Shown here: piece by piece, positions 1 through 5,406 of the stretch | How the letters are laid out: each line of letters opens with the position of its first letter | Position numbering within the stretch: the stretch's first letter is position 1 | Assembly: GCA_934678955.1 (NCBI GenBank) | Contig: CAKUSI010000220.1 | Span: 1 to 6,445 of the forward strand | From: an uncultured Austwickia sp. | GTDB lineage: Bacteria; Actinomycetota; Actinomycetes; Actinomycetales; Dermatophilaceae | DNA length: 6,445 nt | Direction of reading: 5' to 3' | Program-made: the position numbers and the translations under genes | The notes under the pieces: model-generated | Seen by the model: only the letters and a program-made list of their open reading frames with translations | The model's database searches: none | Told to the model about the DNA's origin: nothing

Positions 1-249
1 CTCCGCGTCGCGGCGGGCCCGGTCGATGGCGCGCCGCAAGAGGGGGCCGACGCCGTACGGCTGCTCGTAGGACAGGTACTCCTCGATCTGCCGCGCGACC
101 ACGCCCCAGGGGTCCTCCCGAACGGCCCGCGTGAGCCGCGCCCAGTCCGTGAGGGCACCGCGCTCGATGGCGGCGACGATGGCCTCGTACGGCCACGTGC
201 TCGGATCGGACGAAGGGTCGACGTCGACGTTTCGGAAGCTGAGTGTCAT
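1..249 (-). CDS. Probable antitoxin/partner protein of the adjacent nucleotidyltransferase (N-terminal 83 residues, runs off left edge)
   Basis: The frame opens at an ATG (249-247) and stays open to the window edge. The product begins MTLSFRNVDVDPSSDPSTWP and contains a helical stretch around residues 35-80 with WGVVARQIEEYLSY and a PYGVGPLL segment. Its ATG overlaps the TGA of the upstream nucleotidyltransferase gene in an ATGA junction, and a purine-rich Shine-Dalgarno (GAGGGGAG, 260-253) lies just before it, so the two genes are almost certainly co-translated. From memory, proteins with this start sit beside AbiEii-like nucleotidyltransferases in actinobacteria and often carry a C-terminal helix-turn-helix. 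No such domain is visible here because the C-terminus lies outside the window. I infer the antitoxin or regulator of the pair. The reality of the gene is well supported by coupling and codon pattern, but its function is not. Confidence 0.72.
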   Translation of the reverse strand, partial: MTLSFRNVDVDPSSDPSTWPYEAIVAAIERGALTDWARLTRAVREDPWGVVARQIEEYLSYEQPYGVGPLLRRAIDRARRDAE

Positions 250-941
250 CGGCTCCCCTCGGCTCCCGCGACCAGGCCATCGGCCAGGTCGTGACAGACA
301 CGGACCACGTCGTCCCACGCGTGCCACCGCGGCGCCAAGCCCTTGTAGGTGTGCAGCTGCTGCGTCACGCGGTGGTCGCGGGGATTCGGCTCCGATAACC
401 GCTGGACCAGGATCGTCGCGACCCCGTCGTCCTCGCCCGACCGATCGACGTAGAAGTCGTCGATGCTGGAAAGAACCTGCCTGGACTCGTCGAGTCCGAG
501 GGAGTCTGCGAGGGCGACGACGTCCAGGTAGTCGCGCACCGCGTTGCGTTGTACGACCAGGTATGCCTTGACGCGCAGCATCTCCTCCAGAGTCGGCACG
601 CGGAGGAGCTGACCGCCCGGAAGCAGGTGTTCCTCGACTTCCAGGGGGCGGGTGCGGCGCAGCTGCCGCAGGCCGGCTTCGATTCCGTCGAGCGAGCCCA
701 AGAGGGTCAACGGTGGCGAGCTGGCCCGCACGCTCGTGACCCAGCCATCGCTCGCCTCGACGGCTTCAAGGACCTCCGCATATCGGGCCGCAAGATCCGC
801 CAGTACGTGGTCGTGGTCGAACGACACGCGATGGTGCGCGTAATGCGCCGCTGCCGTGTCTCCGACCAGCACGGCGTCAGGCACAACAGCCTGCAGCCTG
901 GCGGCCGACGCCAGGACGGCATCCAGGTCGAACTTTGCCAC
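246..941 (-). CDS. AbiEii/AbiGii (MenT-like) nucleotidyltransferase, putative type IV-like toxin
   Basis: This 231-residue protein has the layout of the AbiEii/MenT branch of the DNA polymerase-beta-like nucleotidyltransferases. The nucleotide-binding motif is LVGDTAAAHYAHHRVS (G27-D28-T29 in place of the usual GG[S/T]), followed by the metal-binding D-x-D at D42 and D44 (FDHDHV). The second half carries the lysine/RDYxD signature: K125 in LRVKAYL and RDYLD at 136-140. The C-terminal part (TYKGLAPRWHAWDDVV) recalls family members paired with small regulators. Characterised relatives transfer nucleotides to tRNA acceptor ends and stop translation; the substrate here is unknown. The start is GTG at 941, because an in-frame TGA lies 15 nt upstream and no other start codon intervenes. 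No well-spaced Shine-Dalgarno is seen. The gene begins 35 nt after the valS stop, so it may be transcribed with valS, and its stop overlaps the next gene by 4 nt. Confidence 0.88.
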   Translation of the reverse strand: MAKFDLDAVLASAARLQAVVPDAVLVGDTAAAHYAHHRVSFDHDHVLADLAARYAEVLEAVEASDGWVTSVRASSPPLTLLGSLDGIEAGLRQLRRTRPLEVEEHLLPGGQLLRVPTLEEMLRVKAYLVVQRNAVRDYLDVVALADSLGLDESRQVLSSIDDFYVDRSGEDDGVATILVQRLSEPNPRDHRVTQQLHTYKGLAPRWHAWDDVVRVCHDLADGLVAGAEGSR

Positions 942-976
942 TCCGATAGCGCATCAGTTTGTGATATGCGGACGGC

Positions 977-3760
977 TCAGGCCTCCGGCGGGGCCAGGAC
1001 TGGGTCCCGGACCTCCAGGGCGTCGGCCTGCTCGTACGTCACCTGCTCCAACCGTCCCGCCGCGGCGAGATCCGCCGCCGCGGCGCGCAGCCGCTCCAGG
1101 TCGGCCGCCGACCCCGCGAACGTCACCGATGACACGACCGCGCGCATGCCGACCTTCGCGTCGGACTTCGCCCGGCGCACCCCGGCCAGGGCCGCGCCCA
1201 CCGTGTCGAGCAGCCCGGCGTCCGCGCCGCTGGAAGAGTCGCCGGACGCGCCGACGGCCAGGCCCGGCTCGTCCAGGCTCGGCCACGCCGCGCGGTGCAC
1301 CGAACCCTCGCGCCACCAGGACCAGACCTCTTCGGTGGCATACGGCAGGAACGGCGCGAACAGCCTCAGCAGCACGTCGAGCGCAATACGCAGCGCGGCC
1401 CGGGCCGAGGCGGCCCCCTCCTCGCCCCGCCCGCCGTGGGCCCGATCCTTGACCAGCTCGATGTAGTCGTCGCAGAACGTCCAGAAGAACGTCTCGGCGT
1501 CCTCCAGCGCGCGGGTGTGGTCGTATGCCTCGAACCCGCGGGTGGCCGACGCGACCACGCGCCCGAGCGCGGCCAGCATCGCCCGATCCAAGGGGTCGGT
1601 CACCAGCGTGGCCAGGGCGGCACCCTCCCGCCCAGCGGCCGGCCCCACACCCATACCGCTGGCCGAGTCCACACCCGTACCGCCGGCCGCGCCCACCTCG
1701 CCGAAGCCCAGCGCGAACTTGCTCGCGTTCAGGATCTTGATCGCGAGGCGCCGGCCGACCTTCATCTGGCCGGTGTCGAAGGCCGCGTCCGTGCCGAGGC
1801 GGGCCGAGCAGGCCCAGTAGCGGACCGCGTCCGACCCGTGCTGCTGCAGCAGGCCCTCGGGGGTCTCGGTGTTGCCCTTGGACTTGGACATCTTCTTGCG
1901 GTCCGGGTCGAGGATCCACCCGCTGATCGCCGCGTGCTTCCACGGCAGCGAATCCTGCAGGTAGTGGGCCCGCACCACCGTGCTGAACAGCCAGGTCCGG
2001 ATGATGTCCTGCCCCTGCGGGCGCAGGTCCATCGGGAACAGGTGCTCGAACAGCTCGGGGTCGGTCCCGGTCACGCCCTCGCCCCAGCCGGTCGTGAGCT
2101 GCGGCGTCAGCGAGCTCGTCGCCCAGGTGTCCATGATGTCGGGGTCGCCGGTGAAACCGCCGGGGACGTCGCGCTGCTCGGGCGCGTAGCCCTGCGGGGT
2201 GTCGGCCGACGGGTCGACGGGCAGCTGCGCCGGGGTCGGCACGATCGGGTGCTCGTAGTCGACCTCGCCCGAGGCGTCGAGGGGATACCAGAGCGGGATC
2301 GGGATGCCGAAGAACCGCTGCCGACTGATCAGCCAGTCGCCGTTGAGGCCGCCGACCCAGTTCTCGTAACGCACCCGCATGAAGTCGGGGTGGAACGCCA
2401 GCTGCCGGCCCCGCTCGATCAGCGCCGCCCGCAGCGCCTCGTCGCGGCCGCCGTTGCGGATGTACCACTGCCGCGTCGTCACGATCTCCAGCGGCTTCTC
2501 GCCGCGCTCGTAGAAGTTCGTCTTCCGCTGGGTCGGCGTGGGTTCGCCGTCGAGGTCGCCGCTCGCGCGCAGCGCGTCGACGATCGCGGTCCGGGCTCCG
2601 TACGTCGTCTTCCCCGCCACCTGCTCGGCGTAGAAGTCGGCACCCGCCCCGCTCAGCCACTCCGGGGTCTCATGCTGAAGACGACCGTTGCGCGTGATGA
2701 GCGATCGCGTCGGGAGGTCCAACTCCCGCCACCAGGTGACGTCCGTGAGGTCGCCGAACGTACAGCACATGGCGATGCCCGCGCCCTTGTCCATCTCGGC
2801 GTCGCGATGCGCCACCACCGGCAGCTCCACGCCGAAGACGGCCGAGGTCACGCTCGTGCCGAACAGCGGTTGGTACCGCTCGTCGTCCGGGTGCGCGATC
2901 AGCGCCACGCACGCCGGCAGCAGCTCGGGCCTGGTCGTCTCGATGTAGATCGGCTCACCCGCAGCGCCGGGCTCGCCCTGCGCGCCCGCTTCACCGGTCC
3001 CGTCCGCACCGACCCGGTGGAACGCCACCCGGTGGTAGTGCCCCGGGTAGTCGCGGGCCTCCAGCTCGGCCTGCGCCACCGCGGTCTGGAACGTCACGTC
3101 CCAGAGGCCGGGGGCCTCGGACTGGTATGCGGCGCCGGCCGCCAGGTGATCCAGGAACGCCTGCTGCGAGACGGCGCGGGACCGGTCGTCGATCGTGCGG
3201 TACGAGACGCCCCAGTCCACGCTCAGGCCCAAGCGCCGCCAGAGCGCCTCGAAGGTCTTCTCGTCCTCGATCGTCCGCTCGTCGCACAGCTCGATGAAGT
3301 TGCGCCGACTGATGACCTCCTGCTTGGACGCGTCCTTGACGTCCTTGGCCGACATGTTGCCGTGCCACTTCGGGATGTACCCGGGCACATACGACGTGTG
3401 GGCGTCCCCGCGGACCCCGTAGAAGTTCTGCACCCGCTTCTCGGTCGGCAGGCCGTTGTCGTCCCACCCCATCGGGTAGAACACCTCTTTGCCGGTCATC
3501 CGCTGATAACGGGCAAGGCAGTCGGTGTGCGTGTAGCTGAACACGTGGCCGACGTGCAAGGAGCCGCTCGCGGTCGGGGGAGGGGTGTCGATCGCGTACA
3601 CCCGTTCGCGCGGCAGGCTCAGTGCGCGGGCGCGGTCGAAACGGTATGTGCCCTGCGACTGCCAGACCGGCGCCCACTTGTCCTCCAGGCCGTCGACGCT
3701 GGGCTTGGCGGGCACCTGGGTCGATCCGGCGGTACGGGGGGCGTCGGCGGGGGTGTTCAT
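977..3760 (-). CDS. valS: Valine--tRNA ligase, archaeal-like type 2
   Basis: Class I synthetase that charges tRNA-Val with valine in the cytoplasm and edits mischarged threonine. Residue numbers count from the upstream ATG at 3769. The HIGH motif is HVGH (72-75) in GSLHVGHVFSYTHTD, followed by YPMGWDDNGLPTE (99-110), which marks the type 2 form rather than the usual bacterial PGxDHAGIATQ. The CP1 editing domain includes IETTRPEL (276-283). GIPIPLW (488-494), a WA/TSS segment (549-553) and KKMSKSKGN (KMSKS at 626-630) complete the catalytic core. A helical anticodon-binding domain follows, ending with VRRAKSDAKVGMRA. ATG codons lie at 3769 and 3760. I prefer 3760 because GGGAAG (3775-3770) sits 9 nt before it but touches the 3769 ATG. 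The protein is then 927 residues. Two Gly/Ala-rich inserts (about 255-272 and 692-718) look like disordered loops. The gene lies between two same-strand toxin modules. Confidence 0.96.
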   Translation of the reverse strand: MNTPADAPRTAGSTQVPAKPSVDGLEDKWAPVWQSQGTYRFDRARALSLPRERVYAIDTPPPTASGSLHVGHVFSYTHTDCLARYQRMTGKEVFYPMGWDDNGLPTEKRVQNFYGVRGDAHTSYVPGYIPKWHGNMSAKDVKDASKQEVISRRNFIELCDERTIEDEKTFEALWRRLGLSVDWGVSYRTIDDRSRAVSQQAFLDHLAAGAAYQSEAPGLWDVTFQTAVAQAELEARDYPGHYHRVAFHRVGADGTGEAGAQGEPGAAGEPIYIETTRPELLPACVALIAHPDDERYQPLFGTSVTSAVFGVELPVVAHRDAEMDKGAGIAMCCTFGDLTDVTWWRELDLPTRSLITRNGRLQHETPEWLSGAGADFYAEQVAGKTTYGARTAIVDALRASGDLDGEPTPTQRKTNFYERGEKPLEIVTTRQWYIRNGGRDEALRAALIERGRQLAFHPDFMRVRYENWVGGLNGDWLISRQRFFGIPIPLWYPLDASGEVDYEHPIVPTPAQLPVDPSADTPQGYAPEQRDVPGGFTGDPDIMDTWATSSLTPQLTTGWGEGVTGTDPELFEHLFPMDLRPQGQDIIRTWLFSTVVRAHYLQDSLPWKHAAISGWILDPDRKKMSKSKGNTETPEGLLQQHGSDAVRYWACSARLGTDAAFDTGQMKVGRRLAIKILNASKFALGFGEVGAAGGTGVDSASGMGVGPAAGREGAALATLVTDPLDRAMLAALGRVVASATRGFEAYDHTRALEDAETFFWTFCDDYIELVKDRAHGGRGEEGAASARAALRIALDVLLRLFAPFLPYATEEVWSWWREGSVHRAAWPSLDEPGLAVGASGDSSSGADAGLLDTVGAALAGVRRAKSDAKVGMRAVVSSVTFAGSAADLERLRAAAADLAAAGRLEQVTYEQADALEVRDPVLAPPEA
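1646..1689. repeat. Imperfect 24-bp tandem duplication inside valS
   Basis: Two 20-bp segments, 1646-1665 and 1670-1689, match at 18 of 20 positions with a period of 24 bp. Because 24 is a multiple of three, the reading frame is kept and the duplication encodes two glycine-rich octapeptides (GTGVDSAS then GMGVGPAA). It lies in the low-complexity linker between the KMSKS region and the anticodon-binding domain of ValRS. The simplest explanation is in-frame slippage expansion in a tolerant surface loop. Confidence 0.7.
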
Positions 3761-3784
3761 GGGCCGCATCTTCCCAGATGGCCG

Positions 3785-3848
3785 GGTCGCGGCTCCAATC
3801 GGTTCGGGCGGGCTCGTTGGCGGTCATCCGACAGGCGGAGCCGCGACC
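3785..3848 (-). promoter_or_regulatory. 12-bp perfect inverted repeat in the valS leader
   Basis: The arms 3785-3796 (GGTCGCGGCTCC) and 3837-3848 (GGAGCCGCGACC) are exact reverse complements around a 40-nt loop. In the minus-strand RNA a further TCGG/CCGA pairing inside the loop can extend the structure. The hairpin ends 24 nt before the preferred valS start and lies after the vapC stop. No U-tract follows it in either direction, so it is not a classic intrinsic terminator. It could be a structured valS leader, a U-tract-free terminator of the toxin operon, or an operator. No T-box consensus is present here. A 10-bp direct repeat (GACCTCGCGC at 3845-3854 and 3878-3887) lies alongside. No convincing valS promoter was recognised in 3770-3897. 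Confidence 0.5.
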
Positions 3849-3897
3849 TCGCGCCGTGGCGGCCCCAAGTAAGGGGGGACCTCGCGCGCCGGCAGCG

Positions 3898-4323
3898 TCA
3901 CACCTTGACGACGTCGAGCGCACCCAGCTCCTGGATCGGGTCGAAGTCATCGTCCTGGGTGACGACGGAGAGATTGTTGCTGATCGCGATCGCCGCAATC
4001 CACAGATCGTTGACGTTCACTCGGCGTCCGGCCTCGCGCAGCCTGACTCGCAGCTCTGCCCAGACTTGAGCGGCACGAACGTCCACCGGGAGCACGTCGG
4101 CATCGAGGGCAACGTGCAGCGTGTCGAGCCGGCGAGAGCGGGCCACGCTGTCGCCGGCGGCCAGGACGCCGGCCTGCAGCTCGGCGACGGTGATGACGCA
4201 GACGACGGACTCGTCCGGCAGGCGATCGCGATCGATGGAGCGCCCAAACTCGGTCGAGATCCACACGCTCGTGTCCACCAGGGCGCGCGTCGGCGGCCGG
4301 TCAGTCGATGGGGTCGAGGTCAT
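3898..4323 (-). CDS. vapC: PIN-domain ribonuclease toxin (VapC-like) of the phd-vapC module
   Basis: This 141-residue PIN-domain protein has the expected acidic residues of a Mg2+-dependent VapC endoribonuclease: D17 in ALVDTSVW, E48 in ITVAELQAG, D106 in VNVNDLWIA and D124/D126 in VTQDDDFD. VapC toxins cut RNA, in studied cases tRNA or the 23S sarcin-ricin loop; the target here is unknown. The frame is open further upstream to 4389, but I choose ATG 4323. It has a Shine-Dalgarno (GAGGGG, 4336-4331) with a 7-nt spacer, and the upstream residues are not PIN-like. The gene overlaps the end of the antitoxin gene by 23 bp, so the toxin is probably translated by coupling. The N-terminal 13 residues before ALVDTSVW are longer than in many VapCs and are mostly encoded by the overlap. 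valS follows 137 nt downstream on the same strand. Confidence 0.92.
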   Translation of the reverse strand: MTSTPSTDRPPTRALVDTSVWISTEFGRSIDRDRLPDESVVCVITVAELQAGVLAAGDSVARSRRLDTLHVALDADVLPVDVRAAQVWAELRVRLREAGRRVNVNDLWIAAIAISNNLSVVTQDDDFDPIQELGALDVVKV

Positions 4324-4561
4324 CGGTCGTCCCCTCGGTGATCCACGCCATGTCCTGCGCCAAGGCGGGGTCGGGTCGCTGTCGGTCAAGGAGGGCGATC
4401 ACGTCGGCTCGCGGGACACCCGGCCGACGGCGGTCGACGACCCGGCGAATCTCTGCGACAGGGCGACCGTGCACCGTCACGGTGTAGATCTCACCGCGGC
4501 TGACGCCGTCGAGCACCGAGGCAGTGTGGTTTCGAAGCTCACGCGAGGCGATGACGGGCAT
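4301..4561 (-). CDS. Phd/YefM-family antitoxin of the phd-vapC module
   Basis: The 86-residue product starts MPVIASRELRNHTASVLDGV and continues YTVTVHGRPVAEIRR. This is the Phd/YefM fold: an N-terminal DNA-binding domain (about 1-50) that autoregulates the operon, then an acidic, likely unfolded tail (DMAWITEGTTDDLDPID) that wraps the toxin. The frame extends upstream to an ATG at 4651, but the extra 30 residues (Cys/Ser/Pro-rich) are not family-like. ATG 4561 lies exactly 7 nt after a TACGTT -10 hexamer and has no Shine-Dalgarno, so translation from a leaderless mRNA is likely. The gene is first in the operon and overlaps the VapC start by 23 bp. The pairing of a Phd-type antitoxin with a PIN toxin is common. 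Confidence 0.9.
   Translation of the reverse strand: MPVIASRELRNHTASVLDGVSRGEIYTVTVHGRPVAEIRRVVDRRRPGVPRADVIALLDRQRPDPALAQDMAWITEGTTDDLDPID
4331..4336 (-). promoter_or_regulatory. Shine-Dalgarno deciding the vapC start at 4323
   Basis: GAGGGG on the minus strand lies inside the antitoxin gene, 7 nt before the chosen ATG. It supports the shorter toxin protein over the longer open frame and allows independent as well as coupled initiation. Confidence 0.6.
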
Positions 4562-4587
4562 GTGCGCAAACGTAGCACAATGTGCGC
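4562..4587 (-). promoter_or_regulatory. Leaderless promoter and candidate operator of the phd-vapC operon
   Basis: The -10 hexamer TACGTT (4574-4569, minus strand) is followed by exactly 7 nt and the antitoxin ATG, which places the likely transcription start on the A of the start codon. No clear -35 is seen. Three pentamer half-sites lie across it. In plus-strand reading they are TGTGC at 4561-4565, GCACA at 4575-4579 and TGTGC at 4581-4585. The last two form a perfect palindrome around one A, and TGTGCGC is repeated directly 20 bp apart (4561-4567 and 4581-4587), about two helical turns. This arrangement fits autorepression by the Phd antitoxin or the toxin-antitoxin complex. Confidence 0.6.
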
Positions 4588-4659
4588 CACCCGTCTGTCG
4601 CGATGAGGGCGGGCTCGGGAGGTAGAAGACACACATCGAGAGGAGACGCATCCGAACGA

Positions 4660-4686
4660 GGGTAGAAACAAGGGTAGAATCACGCC
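4660..4686 (+). promoter_or_regulatory. Leaderless promoter with repeated GGTAGAA motif before vapB
   Basis: TAGAAT (4675-4680) is a good -10 hexamer, and the vapB GTG begins 6 nt after it with no Shine-Dalgarno, so the mRNA probably starts at the start codon. GGGTAGAA occurs at 4660-4667 and again at 4672-4679, where it overlaps the -10. A third GGTAGAA lies at 4621-4627. The repeats are candidate binding half-sites for the VapB/VapBC repressor. No strong -35 was found. Confidence 0.58.
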
Positions 4687-4929
4687 GTGCCCACGCTCAA
4701 CATCAAGGATCCCGAGGTCTACCGGCTCGCGAAGGAACTCGCCGCACGCCGGCGGACGTCGGCGACCGGTGCCGTACGGGAGGCGCTGCGGGAGGCGTTG
4801 GAACGCGACCGGGCGGACCGGGACGGGGTGGCCGAGCGCCTGTTGGCGCTGGGGCGGCGGAGCGCCGCGAGGGCTGAGCCCGTCCTCACGGACGAGGACC
4901 TGTACGACGAGCGCGGCCTGCCCCGATGA
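4687..4929 (+). CDS. vapB: VapB-type antitoxin (ribbon-helix-helix-like, PSK/Rv0623 family)
   Basis: The 80-residue product starts MPTLNIKDPEVYRLAKELAA and continues RTSATGAVREALREALER, the typical N-terminal DNA-binding module of type II VapB antitoxins (about 1-40). It ends with an acidic C-terminus, LTDEDLYDERGLPR, that should bind and block the toxin. The start is GTG at 4687, directly downstream of a -10 hexamer and without a Shine-Dalgarno, which agrees with the usual start of the family and with leaderless translation. Its TGA overlaps the ATG of the following vapC (ATGA), the classic coupled arrangement. It is transcribed away from the phd-vapC operon, with which it shares a 125-bp control region. 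Its protein family differs from that of the Phd antitoxin, so the two modules were probably acquired separately. Confidence 0.92.
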   Translation: MPTLNIKDPEVYRLAKELAARRRTSATGAVREALREALERDRADRDGVAERLLALGRRSAARAEPVLTDEDLYDERGLPR

Positions 4930-5300
4930 TCATCGACACCTCGGCCGTCATGGCGATTCTGCTCGACGAGGCGGAGGCGCGAGACCTCGCGGCCGACATC
5001 GAGGCCGCAGCAGACGTACGGATGTCGGCGGCCAGCGTCGTGGAAGCCTCACTCGTGTGCGGCGCGGCGCGGCAGGACGACCTCGACGAGTTCCTCCGCG
5101 TCTCCGGGGCGGTCATCGTGCCGGTCGATGAGGACCAGGTCGCGATCGCCCGGGAGGCGCACCTGCGTTTCGGGCGGGGGAGCGGCTCACCGGCGAAACT
5201 GAACTACGGGGACTGCTTCTCGTACGCCCTCGCCAGGCAGCGGGGCGAGCGTCTGCTGTTTGCCGGGGACGACTTCACGCACAACGACCTCGAGGCCTGA
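4926..5300 (+). CDS. vapC: PIN-domain ribonuclease toxin VapC of the vapBC module
   Basis: The 124-residue product is a full-length VapC. The acidic PIN residues are D4 (MIIDTSAVMAIL), E40 (ASVVEASLV), D96 (KLNYGDCFSYALA) and D115/D116 (LLFAGDDFTHND). The C-terminal GDDFTHND is typical of the VapC branch that partners PSK-family VapB proteins. The predicted activity is Mg2+-dependent RNA cleavage that halts translation; the target is unknown. All catalytic positions are present, so the toxin looks intact. The start overlaps the vapB stop in an ATGA junction and no Shine-Dalgarno precedes it, so its synthesis should depend on vapB translation. It shares only the PIN fold motifs with the other VapC in this window and is not a recent duplicate of it. 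Confidence 0.93.
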   Translation: MIIDTSAVMAILLDEAEARDLAADIEAAADVRMSAASVVEASLVCGAARQDDLDEFLRVSGAVIVPVDEDQVAIAREAHLRFGRGSGSPAKLNYGDCFSYALARQRGERLLFAGDDFTHNDLEA

Positions 5301-5301
5301 C

Positions 5302-5325
5302 GCGCTTGCCCGGCCGGGGGCGCGC
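5302..5325 (+). terminator. Possible GC-rich hairpin terminator after vapC
   Basis: Just after the vapC stop, GCGC (5302-5305) can pair with GCGC (5322-5325) and a CCC/GGG step can extend it around a small loop. No U-tract follows, so this is a weak call. The remaining 5326-5372 holds nothing I can assign. Confidence 0.25.
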
Positions 5326-5372
5326 CTGCTCGGACAGATCCCCCCGTAGCGGACCTGGCAAGGCGCGGGTTC

Positions 5373-5400
5373 TTGGCGAATTTGCGCTTCTCCGTAAACT
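5373..5400 (+). promoter_or_regulatory. Promoter of the T-box/ileS transcript
   Basis: A -35-like TTGGCG (5373-5378) and a -10 TAAACT (5395-5400) are separated by 16 bp, fitting the primary actinobacterial sigma factor. Transcription should start near 5407, only a few nucleotides before the base of T-box Stem I at 5411. That fit supports both calls. Confidence 0.6.
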
Positions 5401-5406
5401 AGGCCC

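Noticed and set aside
954..2660. A long minus-strand frame overlapping valS in another phase
   Set aside because: Arg/Gly/Ala-rich translation without domains; valS in its own frame has complete catalytic motifs.
3770..3897. A second T-box before valS
   Set aside because: No UGGNACC-type T-box sequence was found on the valS strand here; only the inverted repeat is present.
1295..4069. A very long open frame on the plus strand opposite valS
   Set aside because: It is antisense to a clear valyl-tRNA synthetase, has no recognisable motifs and reflects the mirrored codon bias of high-GC DNA.
3622..4341. A plus-strand frame opposite the phd-vapC operon
   Set aside because: Its translation is the antisense of the PIN toxin, and it has no Shine-Dalgarno or family signature.
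4324..4389. N-terminal extension of VapC to an upstream ATG
   Set aside because: The extra 22 residues are not PIN-like and lie within the antitoxin gene; ATG 4323 has a well-placed Shine-Dalgarno.
4562..4651. N-terminal extension of the Phd antitoxin
   Set aside because: The extension would run through the promoter and operator repeats and is not Phd-like; family homology begins at MPVIAS.
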